25,998 nt of DNA from CBFDBT01 sp965603115 (GCA_965603115.1 CBFDBT010000014.1:1-25998); one strand, 5' to 3'; numbered from the stretch's first letter, positions 6,785 to 15,072 are shown. The notes: generated by a model not told the origin, from the sequence alone. Numbers and translations: made by a program.

Positions 6785-8224
6785 TCATTCCTCACTAAAG
6801 CTATAGGCACTTATGCCGCGGCTGCGCTCGTCGGTGACCATCTTGCGGGCAAGCGGTGGAAGGGCGCGCTGGGCACAGTTGGGTCGCTCACAAAGGCGGC
6901 ACGTTGGGCCAACGGGCGAGGCTTCGGGGCTTTCCAAATCATAACCTTTTGAATAAATCAGCGCCCGGGCGTAGCGAATTTCGCAGGCTAAGGCGATAGC
7001 AAGTTTGGGCTTGGGGTTGCCGTAAGGCGTGATGCTACTCTCGACCGTGCGCGTAACGGAAAAATAAATAGTATCATCGGGCATTTGAATGATCTGGCTG
7101 TTGATTTTGCGTGGGCTGGAAAAACAGTCGTGTACATTCCACACAGGGCAAGTGCCGCCAAAGCGTGAAAAGTGAAAGCTGCCCGAGGCATAGCGCTTGG
7201 AGACATTACCGGCATTATCCACGCGAATGAAAAAGAAGGGTATGCCCTTGTCGCCGGGGCGTTGCAAGGTGGTCAGGCGGTGGCAGGTCTGCTCAAAACT
7301 GGTGCCAAAACGCTGGCCCAAATGCTCTATGTCATAGTTAAGCTCAACCGCGTTTTTGCGGAAAAGGACATAGGGCATAAGCAAGGCCCCAGCAAAATAA
7401 TTAAACAGCGACACGCGGGCAAAGCGCTTGCTTTCTTCATCGCGAAATTTGCCTGCCGCTACCGCGCGGTCAACCAGTTTAGGGTATTCAATCATGCCAA
7501 TAGCGTAAGCAAGTTGGAAATTACGTCCAGGAGGGCTCAGCATTTCAGATATCATCAGTTGGCGACGGTGCGGGTCAAAGCGGCGCAATGTGTCTGGCAG
7601 CACATCATGGGGCATAATACGAACCTCATAACCGCTCACTTCATCTAGTCTGGTTTTAAGTTGCGCAAATATGTTGCCATCGCTGAGCGCAAGATCGGAG
7701 TGCAGCAATTCTGCCGCTTCATCAATTTCAGAAAAATAGTTACGGGCATTTTGCAGAAAGTCGCGCACTTCGTCTGCGGGAAAGCTTGTCGACTCGGTAA
7801 CCGCCGTACTGCCATCTGGGTCAATTTGCTCAATAGACAGTTCTGTGGCGCGGTCCTTGCTGTCTTTAAAAGCCTTGTATAAACGTGTCATCGCATCACC
7901 AATGGCGGGTGAGGCACCCGCTAAATCCTGCATTTCACTACGCGGAATGGCAATATTATCAAACAAGGGGTCGGCGAGTATTTCCTTCAAGTCGGAAAAG
8001 GCGCGCGCTTCAGCATTGCCAGCCAGGGCACTGAGGTCAAGGTCATACACTTCAGCCAGACGCAGTAAAAATTGAGCAGAAACAGGGCGTTGGTCGCGCT
8101 CAACCAAATTAAGATAGCTGGTAGAAAAGCCAAGCTCGCTTGCCATGCGCACTTGACTTAATCCACGCTCACGCCTGATACGCCGCACACGGGGCCCTGC
8201 AAATATTTTATGACGCTGTTCCAT
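6785..8224 (-). CDS. XRE-family short-chain acyl-CoA regulator (ScfR/RamB type)
   Basis: The ATG at 8224 (479 residues) has AAGGG 5-6 nt upstream and begins MEQRHKIFAGPRVRR; an upstream in-frame ATG at 8278 adds 18 residues and lacks support. Residues about 9-68 form a Cro/CI-type helix-turn-helix (RRERGLSQVRMASELGFSTSYLNLVERDQR). The centre is an IrrE/ImmA-like domain, here without a clear HExxH. The C-terminal DUF2083-like region carries the Cys-rich signature PVGPTCRLCERPNCAQRA. Regulators of this architecture (RamB in Actinobacteria, PccR/ScfR in Rhodobacter) control glyoxylate-shunt or propionyl-CoA genes in response to acyl-CoA. The divergent pairing with aceB-aceA fits this strongly. 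It probably binds the shared intergenic region and represses itself; whether it activates or represses aceBA cannot be read. Confidence 0.9.
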   Translation of the reverse strand: MEQRHKIFAGPRVRRIRRERGLSQVRMASELGFSTSYLNLVERDQRPVSAQFLLRLAEVYDLDLSALAGNAEARAFSDLKEILADPLFDNIAIPRSEMQDLAGASPAIGDAMTRLYKAFKDSKDRATELSIEQIDPDGSTAVTESTSFPADEVRDFLQNARNYFSEIDEAAELLHSDLALSDGNIFAQLKTRLDEVSGYEVRIMPHDVLPDTLRRFDPHRRQLMISEMLSPPGRNFQLAYAIGMIEYPKLVDRAVAAGKFRDEESKRFARVSLFNYFAGALLMPYVLFRKNAVELNYDIEHLGQRFGTSFEQTCHRLTTLQRPGDKGIPFFFIRVDNAGNVSKRYASGSFHFSRFGGTCPVWNVHDCFSSPRKINSQIIQMPDDTIYFSVTRTVESSITPYGNPKPKLAIALACEIRYARALIYSKGYDLESPEASPVGPTCRLCERPNCAQRALPPLARKMVTDERSRGISAYSFSEE

Positions 8225-8381
8225 GATACCCTTTTCGTAATAATTTACAATTGTGACAATTTTACAAGATTTACACATACAAGTCCATAATATAAAACCC
8301 TTTTATTACATATAATTATGGACAGTTTGTGAATTTTTGTGAAATATGTCTGTGTAGTTAATGCAGTAAAGGTTTTTTAGA
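8225..8381. promoter_or_regulatory. Divergent scfR/aceB control region with three candidate operators
   Basis: Three motifs stand out. A perfect palindrome AATTGT-G-ACAATT lies at 8249-8261, flanked by TTTACAA at 8244-8250 and 8261-8267. A perfect 9-bp inverted repeat GTCCATAAT / ATTATGGAC lies at 8283-8291 and 8315-8323. Two direct copies of TTTGTGAA lie at 8326-8333 and 8336-8343, exactly one helical turn apart and close to aceB. The last is a plausible variant of the TTTGCAAA-like cores reported for RamB/ScfR proteins. Which site the regulator uses is unknown. Confidence 0.6.
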
Positions 8382-10013
8382 ATGACAACGTCAGCAAGCG
8401 CATCAAATAAGTTGGTTGAATCTCCAGAAGTTACACTTCACGGTGTGGCGGGTGGTGCCCATAGTGACGTGCTTACACTTGAGGCGCTTTCATTCCTTGC
8501 CGACTTGGAAGTTCGCTTTGGTCAAGAACGCAAAGACTTACTTGCTGACCGTCAAGCACTACAAGGGCGTTTGAATGCGGGTGAGCAGTTAGACTTTTTG
8601 AGCGAGACCACAGAAGTTCGCAATATGGATTGGACCATCACTGGAACACCGAAAGACTTGCAAGATCGTCGCGTTGAGATCACGGGTCCGGTGGACCGCA
8701 AGATGATGATTAATGCTTTCAATTCTGGTGCTAATGTTTTCATGGCTGATTTTGAAGATGCAAGTGCCCCCACCTTGTCATCAATGATTGGTGGTCAAGC
8801 CAATATGATGGATTATGCCCGTGGTAGTTTGAAGCACACAGATGCAAGAACGGGCAAGCATTATACGCTGAATGACAAGATAGCCACATTAAAGGTGCGC
8901 CCACGGGGTTTGCATATGGAAGATGTTCATATTCAAGTTGATGGCGTGCCGATTTCAGCAAGTTTGATGGATTTTGGCCTTTATATGTTTCATAACGCCA
9001 AGCTGCTAGTTGAGCGAGGCACGGGTCCTTATTTTTATATTCCAAAGCTTGAGCATCACTATGAGGCACGCTGGTGGAATAGGGTTTTCCTTTATGCACA
9101 AGCGGCACTCAATTTGCCTGTAGCAACCATTAAAGCCACTATTCTTATCGAGACAATCACCGCGGCTTTCCAAATGGATGAAATTCTCTATGAATTAAAA
9201 GACCATATTGTGGGTCTTAACTGCGGTCGCTGGGATTATATTTTCAGTTTCATTAAACGTGTTGGTCGCACAGACAAAAAATATTTGTTACCGGACCGGG
9301 GTCAGGTCATCATGGGTGACGCTTTCCTTAAGGCCTATAGTTTGTTACTAATCAAAACCTGTCATAAGCGCGGCGCCCATGCGATGGGCGGCATGGCGGC
9401 ACAGTTACCAATTAAAGGTGACGAGGCAGCCAATGATGCGGCTTTTGCCAAGGTTTCCGCCGATAAAGAACGTGAAGTTGCCTATGGTCACGACGGTACA
9501 TGGGTGGCGCACCCCTCGCTGGTGCCGGTTGCCAAAGATATTTTTGATCGTGCTATGCGCGGCGATAACCAGATTTATCGCAAACGAGATGATGTGGAAA
9601 TTACGGCAGCGGATTTGCTCAAGGTGCACGCAGGCAAGGCCAGTGAAGCAGGCATCAGAGAAAATATCCGCATTGCTCTGCAATATATTGGGGCTTGGCT
9701 CAACGGTCGCGGGGCTGTGCCGATATATAACCTGATGGAAGATGCCGCAACGGCAGAAATTTCCCGAACCCAACTTTGGCAGCAACGCACGTTAGGCGCT
9801 GAGCTTGACGATGGACGGATTGTAACCGGGGATCTAATCAGCTGGTGTATTGATGAAGAATTAACAAAGCTTTCAACTGATGAAACAGCCCTAGGTCTGG
9901 TGGGTGACAAACTAAAACCAGCTGCAGGGATATTTACAGACCTGATCATGAGCGATGAGCTCGCTGAATTTTTAACAACCCCGGCTTATGAAGCCTTACT
10001 TAATAACGAATAA
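8382..10013 (+). CDS. aceB: Malate synthase A
   Basis: Catalyses glyoxylate + acetyl-CoA to malate, the second step of the glyoxylate shunt. At 543 residues it matches the A isoform (about 530-540), not the ~720-residue GlcB form. Family landmarks are visible: ANVFMADFEDASAPT, the glyoxylate-binding Arg region KVRPRGLHMEDVH, YFYIPKLEHHYEARWWN, ILIETITAAFQMDEIL with the metal-binding Glu, NCGRWDYIFS, and GMAAQLPIK. The ATG at 8382 starts MTTSASASNKL; no strong SD is visible (AAAGG 13 nt upstream). It is the first gene of an aceB-aceA operon, 34 bases before aceA, and is divergent from scfR. Confidence 0.95.
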   Translation: MTTSASASNKLVESPEVTLHGVAGGAHSDVLTLEALSFLADLEVRFGQERKDLLADRQALQGRLNAGEQLDFLSETTEVRNMDWTITGTPKDLQDRRVEITGPVDRKMMINAFNSGANVFMADFEDASAPTLSSMIGGQANMMDYARGSLKHTDARTGKHYTLNDKIATLKVRPRGLHMEDVHIQVDGVPISASLMDFGLYMFHNAKLLVERGTGPYFYIPKLEHHYEARWWNRVFLYAQAALNLPVATIKATILIETITAAFQMDEILYELKDHIVGLNCGRWDYIFSFIKRVGRTDKKYLLPDRGQVIMGDAFLKAYSLLLIKTCHKRGAHAMGGMAAQLPIKGDEAANDAAFAKVSADKEREVAYGHDGTWVAHPSLVPVAKDIFDRAMRGDNQIYRKRDDVEITAADLLKVHAGKASEAGIRENIRIALQYIGAWLNGRGAVPIYNLMEDAATAEISRTQLWQQRTLGAELDDGRIVTGDLISWCIDEELTKLSTDETALGLVGDKLKPAAGIFTDLIMSDELAEFLTTPAYEALLNNE

Positions 10014-10047
10014 GAGTGCCCCCACTTTATCGATAAGGAGACATATT

Positions 10048-11676
10048 ATGACTAAAGCAAATCTAGATGGAGCCAACACTATGAATTACCAAAATGACAT
10101 CAAAAATGTTCAGGACCTTATCGGCACTTATAGTGGCGCTTGGGATGGCATTGATGCTGAAGCAGTGGCCAGAATGCGGGCGCAAAATCGCTTCCACACT
10201 GGCCTTGATATTGCGCGGTACACAGCCGATATCATGCGCCAAGACATGGCAGCCTATGATGCTGACCCTGCGGACTACACCCAGTCACTGGGCTGCTGGC
10301 ACGGCTTTATTGGCCAACAGAAGATGATATCTATCAAGAAGCATTTCGGCAGCACGAAAGGGCGCTATCTTTACCTTTCTGGTTGGATGGTCGCGGCGCT
10401 GCGCTCTGAATTTGGTCCGCTTCCAGACCAATCCATGCATGAAAAAACTTCTGTTCCGGCCCTCATTGAAGAGCTCTATACCTTCCTCAAGCAGGCTGAT
10501 GCTCGTGAAATGGGTATGCTGTTTCGTGATCTCGATGCTGCCAACGATGCTGGTGAGAAACAGAAAATCATGGACAAGATCGAAAATTTCCAGACCCATG
10601 TTGTTCCGATCATTGCAGACATAGACGCCGGTTTCGGTAATGCGGAAGCGACCTATTTGCTAGCAAAGAAAATGATCGAAGCTGGCGCTTGCGCACTCCA
10701 AATTGAAAACCAAGTGTCCGATGAAAAACAGTGTGGTCACCAAGACGGTAAAGTAACAGTTCCTCATGAGGAATTTCTGGCAAAGGTTCGCGCCTGCCGC
10801 TATGCATTCTTGGAAATGGGTGTCGAAAACGGAATTATTGTTACGCGCACAGATAGCCTTGGTGCTGGTCTGACAAAACAGATCGCGGTTTCTAAGGAAC
10901 CGGGCGATCTTGGCGACCAGTATAATAGCTTCCTCGACTGCGAAGAAGTAGCGGCTACTGATTTGGCGCCGAACGATGTTGTTATCAATCGTGATGGCAA
11001 ACTGATGCGCCCGAAACGCTTGCCGTCCAATTTGTTCCAGTTCAAGCCTGGGACCGGAGAAGACCGCTGCGTACTTGATAGCATCACCTCGCTGCAAAAT
11101 GGCGCTGACCTCTTGTGGATCGAAACCGAGAAGCCCCATGTTGAGCAAATTGCTGGCATGGTGGATAGAATCCGTGAAGTCGTTCCGAATGCAAAGCTGG
11201 TTTACAACAACTCACCATCTTTCAACTGGACCCTTAACTTCCGTCAGCAGGTGTTTGATGCTTGGGAAGCTGAAGGCAAGGATGTCTCCGCCTTTGAGCG
11301 CGCAAATCTTATGAATGCCAGCTATGACCCAACTGAACTCGCAATTGAAGCTGATGAGAAAATTCGCACCTTCCAGCGGGACGGCGCCAAGCGTGCAGGT
11401 ATATTCCACCACCTGATCACTTTGCCGACCTACCACACAGCTGCGCTGTCTACAGATAATTTGGCAAAGCGTTACTTCGGCGATGAAGCGATGCTCGGAT
11501 ATGTGAAAGAGGTTCAACGTCAAGAAATTCGTCAGGGTATCGCCTGTGTTAAACATCAGAATATGGCTGGTTCCGATATGGGTGACGATCATAAAGAATA
11601 TTTCGCAGGTGAAGCTGCTCTGAAGGCTTCCGGCGAAGACAACACAATGAACCAGTTCGATGAGGCTGCTGAGTAA
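10048..11676 (+). CDS. aceA: Isocitrate lyase, long form
   Basis: Cleaves isocitrate to glyoxylate and succinate, the committed step of the shunt. The ATG at 10048 has AAGGAG 7 nt upstream, giving 542 residues; a second in-frame ATG at 10081 is possible, and the frame is open back to 9988. The catalytic cysteine is Cys229 in KQCGHQDGK, and the Mg-binding segment is DIDAGFGN (191-198). It is about 100 residues longer than the E. coli enzyme (434), and KQCGH replaces KKCGH, as in the long Pseudomonas-type isocitrate lyases. The extra length includes an insert after the active-site region (SLGAGLTKQIAVSKEPGD onward). Codon use looks more biased toward C/G third positions than in its neighbours, suggesting strong expression. 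A terminator follows. Confidence 0.95.
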   Translation: MTKANLDGANTMNYQNDIKNVQDLIGTYSGAWDGIDAEAVARMRAQNRFHTGLDIARYTADIMRQDMAAYDADPADYTQSLGCWHGFIGQQKMISIKKHFGSTKGRYLYLSGWMVAALRSEFGPLPDQSMHEKTSVPALIEELYTFLKQADAREMGMLFRDLDAANDAGEKQKIMDKIENFQTHVVPIIADIDAGFGNAEATYLLAKKMIEAGACALQIENQVSDEKQCGHQDGKVTVPHEEFLAKVRACRYAFLEMGVENGIIVTRTDSLGAGLTKQIAVSKEPGDLGDQYNSFLDCEEVAATDLAPNDVVINRDGKLMRPKRLPSNLFQFKPGTGEDRCVLDSITSLQNGADLLWIETEKPHVEQIAGMVDRIREVVPNAKLVYNNSPSFNWTLNFRQQVFDAWEAEGKDVSAFERANLMNASYDPTELAIEADEKIRTFQRDGAKRAGIFHHLITLPTYHTAALSTDNLAKRYFGDEAMLGYVKEVQRQEIRQGIACVKHQNMAGSDMGDDHKEYFAGEAALKASGEDNTMNQFDEAAE

Positions 11677-11719
11677 AATCGCAATACCCCCACCTGCACC
11701 ATAAATTGGTGTTGTCATG

Positions 11720-11755
11720 AGCACCCTTTGGATAATCTCCATGGGGTGCTTTTTT
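11720..11755 (+). terminator. Rho-independent terminator of aceB-aceA
   Basis: AGCACCC (11720-11726) pairs with GGGTGCT (11744-11750) and is followed by TTTTT. It lies 43 bases past the aceA stop. Confidence 0.85.
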
Positions 11756-11824
11756 ATGTGACTTTATCTTAAACTATGGGCTAATGTGCTGGATGAAAAA
11801 TATCAATCATAGGATCTCTACATA

Positions 11825-12142
11825 ATGACCAAGATAATTGTTACCGATACCAAAGGGGAAACCCGTGAAATTGAAGCCGAAGTTGGCCTGACCATCATGG
11901 AAAATATTCGCGATAATGATTTTGATGACCTTGCGGCTATCTGTGGTGGATGCTGTAGTTGCTGTACCTGCCATGTGATTGTGGACGAAGACTGGTTAGA
12001 GAAATTACCAGAGATGGAAGAAGACGAGCGTGACCTTTTAGAAGATAGTCCTGCTTATCAACCTAGCTCACGGTTATCTTGTCAGTTGGAATATACTGAT
12101 CAGTTAAGTGGCATCAAAGTTACTATCGCACCGGAGGACTAG
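11825..12142 (+). CDS. [2Fe-2S] ferredoxin, adrenodoxin/ISC type
   Basis: A 105-residue plant/adrenodoxin-fold ferredoxin. Cluster ligands follow C-x5-C-x2-C...C: Cys40, Cys46, Cys49 and Cys86 (SRLSCQLEY). The loop holds three additional cysteines (43, 44, 47), giving six Cys in ten residues, which is unusually dense. An acidic patch (EMEEDERDLLED, 63-74) is typical of the partner-binding helix. It would carry one electron at low potential, to a cytochrome P450, a Rieske oxygenase or Fe-S assembly; no partner gene is adjacent, so its role is open. The RBS is weak (TAGGAT). It is probably co-transcribed with the aminopeptidase, 7 bases downstream. Confidence 0.92.
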   Translation: MTKIIVTDTKGETREIEAEVGLTIMENIRDNDFDDLAAICGGCCSCCTCHVIVDEDWLEKLPEMEEDERDLLEDSPAYQPSSRLSCQLEYTDQLSGIKVTIAPED

Positions 12143-12149
12143 ACGCATA

Positions 12150-13544
12150 ATGTTAATCTGTGATCGCATAGCTTTAGACACTGGTGATAATGCCGTCGAA
12201 CTTCACACTTTGACGAAAACCGAGCTTGAGGGCTTTTTGAGTGATGCAGAGCAGATAACTGAAGGCTGGGTTCGCGCAAGTGGTTTTAAAGCTGATCGCG
12301 GTCAGATATGTAAATTACCAAGCCATGACGGCAGCCTGTCGGAAATACTCATAGGGATGGGCGATGCAGTCCCAGATGCTGATGAGCCTTGGTGGTTGGC
12401 GTCGGTTGTGGGCGAATTGCAAGAAGGCACTTACCGTTTGAGCAGTCAATTAGCTACCGAGAAAATAGCGGCCGCTGCCAGAGGTTGGTGTTTGGCACAA
12501 TATCAATTTGACCGTTATCTCAGTGAAAAAACGGACAGTGTGCGTATCTTATTGTTAGATAAAAAAGTCGACTTAAAGGCGACGCAGGCCGAAGTTAAGG
12601 CTATTGCCTTAGTGCGTGACCTTGTTAATACACCGGCAGACCATATGGGGCCGGAAGATTTAGAACTGGTGGCCAAAGAGCTATGTAGTGAATTTGACGG
12701 TAAGCTCAATGTGATATCAGGCGAAGCACTGGCGAGTGATTTTCCGGCTATCTATGCTGTGGGCCGTGCCGCTGAAAAAGCTCCGCGCCTTATTGATTTC
12801 ACTTGGGGTGACCCAAAGGCTCCAAAGGTTACGTTGGTGGGCAAGGGCGTATGCTTTGATAGTGGCGGCCTGAATATGAAAAGTGCGCAGTATATGCGTG
12901 ATATGAAAAAAGATATGGGTGGCGCTGCCCATGTATTCGGCTTAGCGCGGTTGATCATGGAGCGTAATTTGCCTGTGCGATTGCGTTTGTTGGTGCCTGC
13001 TGTTGAAAATGCCGTCTCTGGTAATGCGTTTCGCCCAGGTGATGTTTTGAATACACGCAAAGGGCTAACGGTTGAAGTGGGTAATACGGACGCTGAGGGT
13101 CGTTTGGTTTTGTGCGATGCACTTACGCTCGGCGATGAAGAAGAGCCAGAAATCATGATTGATTTTGCCACGCTTACGGGGGCTGCACGTGCCGCTCTTG
13201 GCCCAGACTTGCCAGCTCTTTTTTCAACGAATGATGCTTTTGCAGCCCAGATGTTAGATGCGGGAAAAACTAATGCAGACCCTTTGTGGCAGATGCCATT
13301 ATGGCAAGGTTATATGGATGACCTTAAAAGCCCGATCGCTGACCTGTGCAATATAACCGACAATGCTTTTGCAGGCGCCATTACGGCAGCGCTTTACTTG
13401 CAAAATTTTGTCGAAAAATGCCCAATCTGGGTTCATATTGATACTTTTGCTTGGAACCCAAAGGCAAAGGCGGGTCGAAGTAAGGGTGGAGCCGCTATGG
13501 GCGTGCTTGCAGCTTACTCTGCGATTAATAATTATGTATCATAA
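12150..13544 (+). CDS. Leucyl aminopeptidase, M17 family
   Basis: A cytosolic metallo-aminopeptidase removing N-terminal residues from peptides. The ATG at 12150 gives 464 residues; the SD GGAGGA (12133-12138) lies inside the end of the ferredoxin gene, 11 nt upstream. An in-frame ATG at 12108 would overlap the ferredoxin by 35 bases and is less likely. The C-terminal catalytic domain has the dimetal and active-site segments VGKGVCFDSGGLNMK, DMKKDMGGAAHV and the M17 signature NTDAEGRLVLCDAL. The N-terminal macro-like domain is divergent, as usual. In many Alphaproteobacteria an M17 peptidase lies beside an NlpC/P60 protein, as here; together they may recycle cell-wall or other peptides. Confidence 0.93.
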   Translation: MLICDRIALDTGDNAVELHTLTKTELEGFLSDAEQITEGWVRASGFKADRGQICKLPSHDGSLSEILIGMGDAVPDADEPWWLASVVGELQEGTYRLSSQLATEKIAAAARGWCLAQYQFDRYLSEKTDSVRILLLDKKVDLKATQAEVKAIALVRDLVNTPADHMGPEDLELVAKELCSEFDGKLNVISGEALASDFPAIYAVGRAAEKAPRLIDFTWGDPKAPKVTLVGKGVCFDSGGLNMKSAQYMRDMKKDMGGAAHVFGLARLIMERNLPVRLRLLVPAVENAVSGNAFRPGDVLNTRKGLTVEVGNTDAEGRLVLCDALTLGDEEEPEIMIDFATLTGAARAALGPDLPALFSTNDAFAAQMLDAGKTNADPLWQMPLWQGYMDDLKSPIADLCNITDNAFAGAITAALYLQNFVEKCPIWVHIDTFAWNPKAKAGRSKGGAAMGVLAAYSAINNYVS

Positions 13545-13575
13545 AATGTATGATAGCTATTGATAGATAGTATTT

Positions 13576-13608
13576 TTTAATATTTTACATATATTTAATA
13601 TTTTACAT
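13576..13608. repeat. Direct repeat of 15 bp upstream of marR
   Basis: TTTAATATTTTACAT occurs at 13576-13590 and again at 13594-13608, 18 bases from start to start. The AT-rich pair lies about 50-80 bases before the marR start. It may be part of the promoter or an operator for MarR autoregulation. Confidence 0.7.
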
Positions 13609-13656
13609 GCTATTTAATGGTGTAGCTTCTTATTTACCAAACAGGGCGGGGGTATT

Positions 13657-14016
13657 ATGAGTCGTAAAACAAGTAAACAGTTATTACATCTTTGGCGCCA
13701 TGCCATGCTGGAAGGTGTGCGTGCAAATGATCCGGATCTGACCATGCGTCAAATTTCAGTGATGTTGTCGGTTTATATGACACCTGAACCTCATACAGTA
13801 AAAGGCCTTGCATCAGAACTTAATGTGGTAAAACCCGTTATAACCCGCGCTCTTGATACACTCGGGCAGCTTGGATATATCAAGCGCACACGCTTAGAGA
13901 GTGACAAGAGGGTTGTTCATGTTGTGCGTACGGTAAAGGGTGCAGTTTATTTATCTGAGCTTTCTGAACGTATTACATTTGCTGAGGAATCGGCTCTTAA
14001 AAATGTGGCTAGTTAA
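13657..14016 (+). CDS. MarR-family transcriptional regulator
   Basis: A 119-residue winged-helix regulator. Recognisable parts are LTMRQISVMLSVYM (early helices), VKGLASELNVVKPVITRALDTLGQLGYIKR (recognition helix-turn-helix, about 49-77) and the wing LESDKRVVHVVRTVKGAVYL. The SD region GGCGGGGG precedes the ATG. It is slightly shorter than typical MarR proteins (about 140-150) because the C-terminal dimerisation helix is short. Its 3' end overlaps the NlpC/P60 gene by 14 bases, so the two are co-expressed, and the direct repeats upstream are candidate autoregulatory sites. The ligand is unknown. Confidence 0.88.
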   Translation: MSRKTSKQLLHLWRHAMLEGVRANDPDLTMRQISVMLSVYMTPEPHTVKGLASELNVVKPVITRALDTLGQLGYIKRTRLESDKRVVHVVRTVKGAVYLSELSERITFAEESALKNVAS

Positions 14017-14854
14017 TCAGTCTTTAGTAAGCGAAGATGCTATCTCGGCCTATGGTGGAGATGCACGGTTTAAGTTAAATGAAGATTTGAAATCAGACAG
14101 TCATGCCTTACACCATATTACATCTTCTTTTTGTAGTCTTTACGCCGACCCTGACGTGCAAGGTGCAAACCTAACCCAGCTTTTATACGGCGAGCCTTTT
14201 GAAGTGCATCGCTGTGAAGGTAAAATGGCGTATGGTCGCGCGCTTTGTGATGGCTATGTTGGATGGGTTAGTCTTGCGGCCCTTGAGCCAAATTGGCAAC
14301 CCCCTAGCCATATTGTCTCTACATTACAGGCTCCTGTTTATAAAAGCCCACACTTAAAACAAACACCTCTGATGACGTTGCCGATGGGGGCAATGGTATT
14401 TGCTACCGGTACGGATAAAAATGGCTATATCGAATTAGAATGTGGACGATGGATTTTTGCCAAGCACCTTGCAGCGGAGCCGCGGGTCGATTTGTCTTTT
14501 GTCGATATTGCTAAGCTGTTTCTTGGTGTTCCTTATGTTTGGGGTGGGCGTACGGCTATGGGCATTGATTGTAGTGGGCTGGTGCAGATAGCGCTGGCAC
14601 AAGGAGGAATGCGCTGTCACCGCGACAGCGACATGCAATATAAAACATTAGGCGGGGCTATTGAGAGAGAGGCCCTGCACAGCGGCGATATTGTCTTTTT
14701 CCCGGGTCATGTGGGCATTATGGTCGATGGGGAAAATGTGCTGCACGCTAATGCTACGCATATGGCAGTGACAATAGATCCGCTGGAGGATGTTATTAGC
14801 TGGGTGGCAAAAGATTCTGACGGCGAGCCGTTCCTTGGTGGGAAGCGTCTTTAG
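14003..14854 (+). CDS. NlpC/P60 family peptidase with SH3-like domains
   Basis: A 283-residue cell-wall peptidase of the YkfC/dipeptidyl-peptidase VI type, cleaving gamma-D-Glu-diamino acid bonds. The ATG at 14003 lies inside marR; no close SD is visible (GAGGA is about 14 nt away), suggesting translational coupling. Residues about 35-155 form two bacterial SH3-like segments (FCSLYADPD, GYVGWVSLAAL and the second set around VYKSPHLKQTP). The catalytic domain follows: YVWGGRTAMGIDCSGL with nucleophile Cys190, HVGIMV with His236, and VLHAN with the third polar residue. No signal peptide is visible, which fits the cytosolic peptide-recycling members. It follows the leucyl aminopeptidase and marR. 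Confidence 0.9.
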   Translation: MWLVNQSLVSEDAISAYGGDARFKLNEDLKSDSHALHHITSSFCSLYADPDVQGANLTQLLYGEPFEVHRCEGKMAYGRALCDGYVGWVSLAALEPNWQPPSHIVSTLQAPVYKSPHLKQTPLMTLPMGAMVFATGTDKNGYIELECGRWIFAKHLAAEPRVDLSFVDIAKLFLGVPYVWGGRTAMGIDCSGLVQIALAQGGMRCHRDSDMQYKTLGGAIEREALHSGDIVFFPGHVGIMVDGENVLHANATHMAVTIDPLEDVISWVAKDSDGEPFLGGKRL

Positions 14855-14915
14855 GGATATAAGGCGGATACCAAGGTCTACAAAGTAAAAGATTAAAAAC
14901 CCAACTCAGTCGTCA

Positions 14916-14951
14916 TACCCGACAGGGGCAAAGCCCCGGTGCGATCGGGTA
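14916..14951. repeat. REP-like palindrome
   Basis: TACCCGA (14916-14922) pairs perfectly with TCGGGTA (14945-14951), and inside it GGGGC (14925-14929) pairs with GCCCC (14933-14937). With its GTCA and TCCA flanks it resembles GTCATACCCG...CGGGTATCCA intergenic palindromes. It lies 60 bases past the NlpC/P60 stop. Confidence 0.75.
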
Positions 14952-14969
14952 TCCATAATTAAATAAATG

Positions 14970-14995
14970 GGCCGGCTTTGCCGGCTCTTTCGTTT
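14970..14995 (+). terminator. Probable terminator of the marR-NlpC unit
   Basis: GCCGGC (14971-14976) and GCCGGC (14980-14985) form a 6-bp GC-only stem with a TTTG-type loop. It is followed by TCTTTCGTTT, a broken T tract. Confidence 0.55.
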
Positions 14996-15006
14996 GTCTA
15001 TGGACT

Positions 15007-15041
15007 CCCTGTCGTAACTTGACCTGAAGGTCAAAGCAGGA
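15007..15041. repeat. Compound hairpin, REP-like
   Basis: TTGACC (15019-15024) and GGTCAA (15029-15034) form a perfect stem around TGAA, with outer CCTG/CAGG pairing. It lies between the convergent NlpC/P60 and cytochrome c genes. Confidence 0.55.
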
Positions 15042-15072
15042 AGTGACGAATAATAGTTTGATTAGCTAATAA

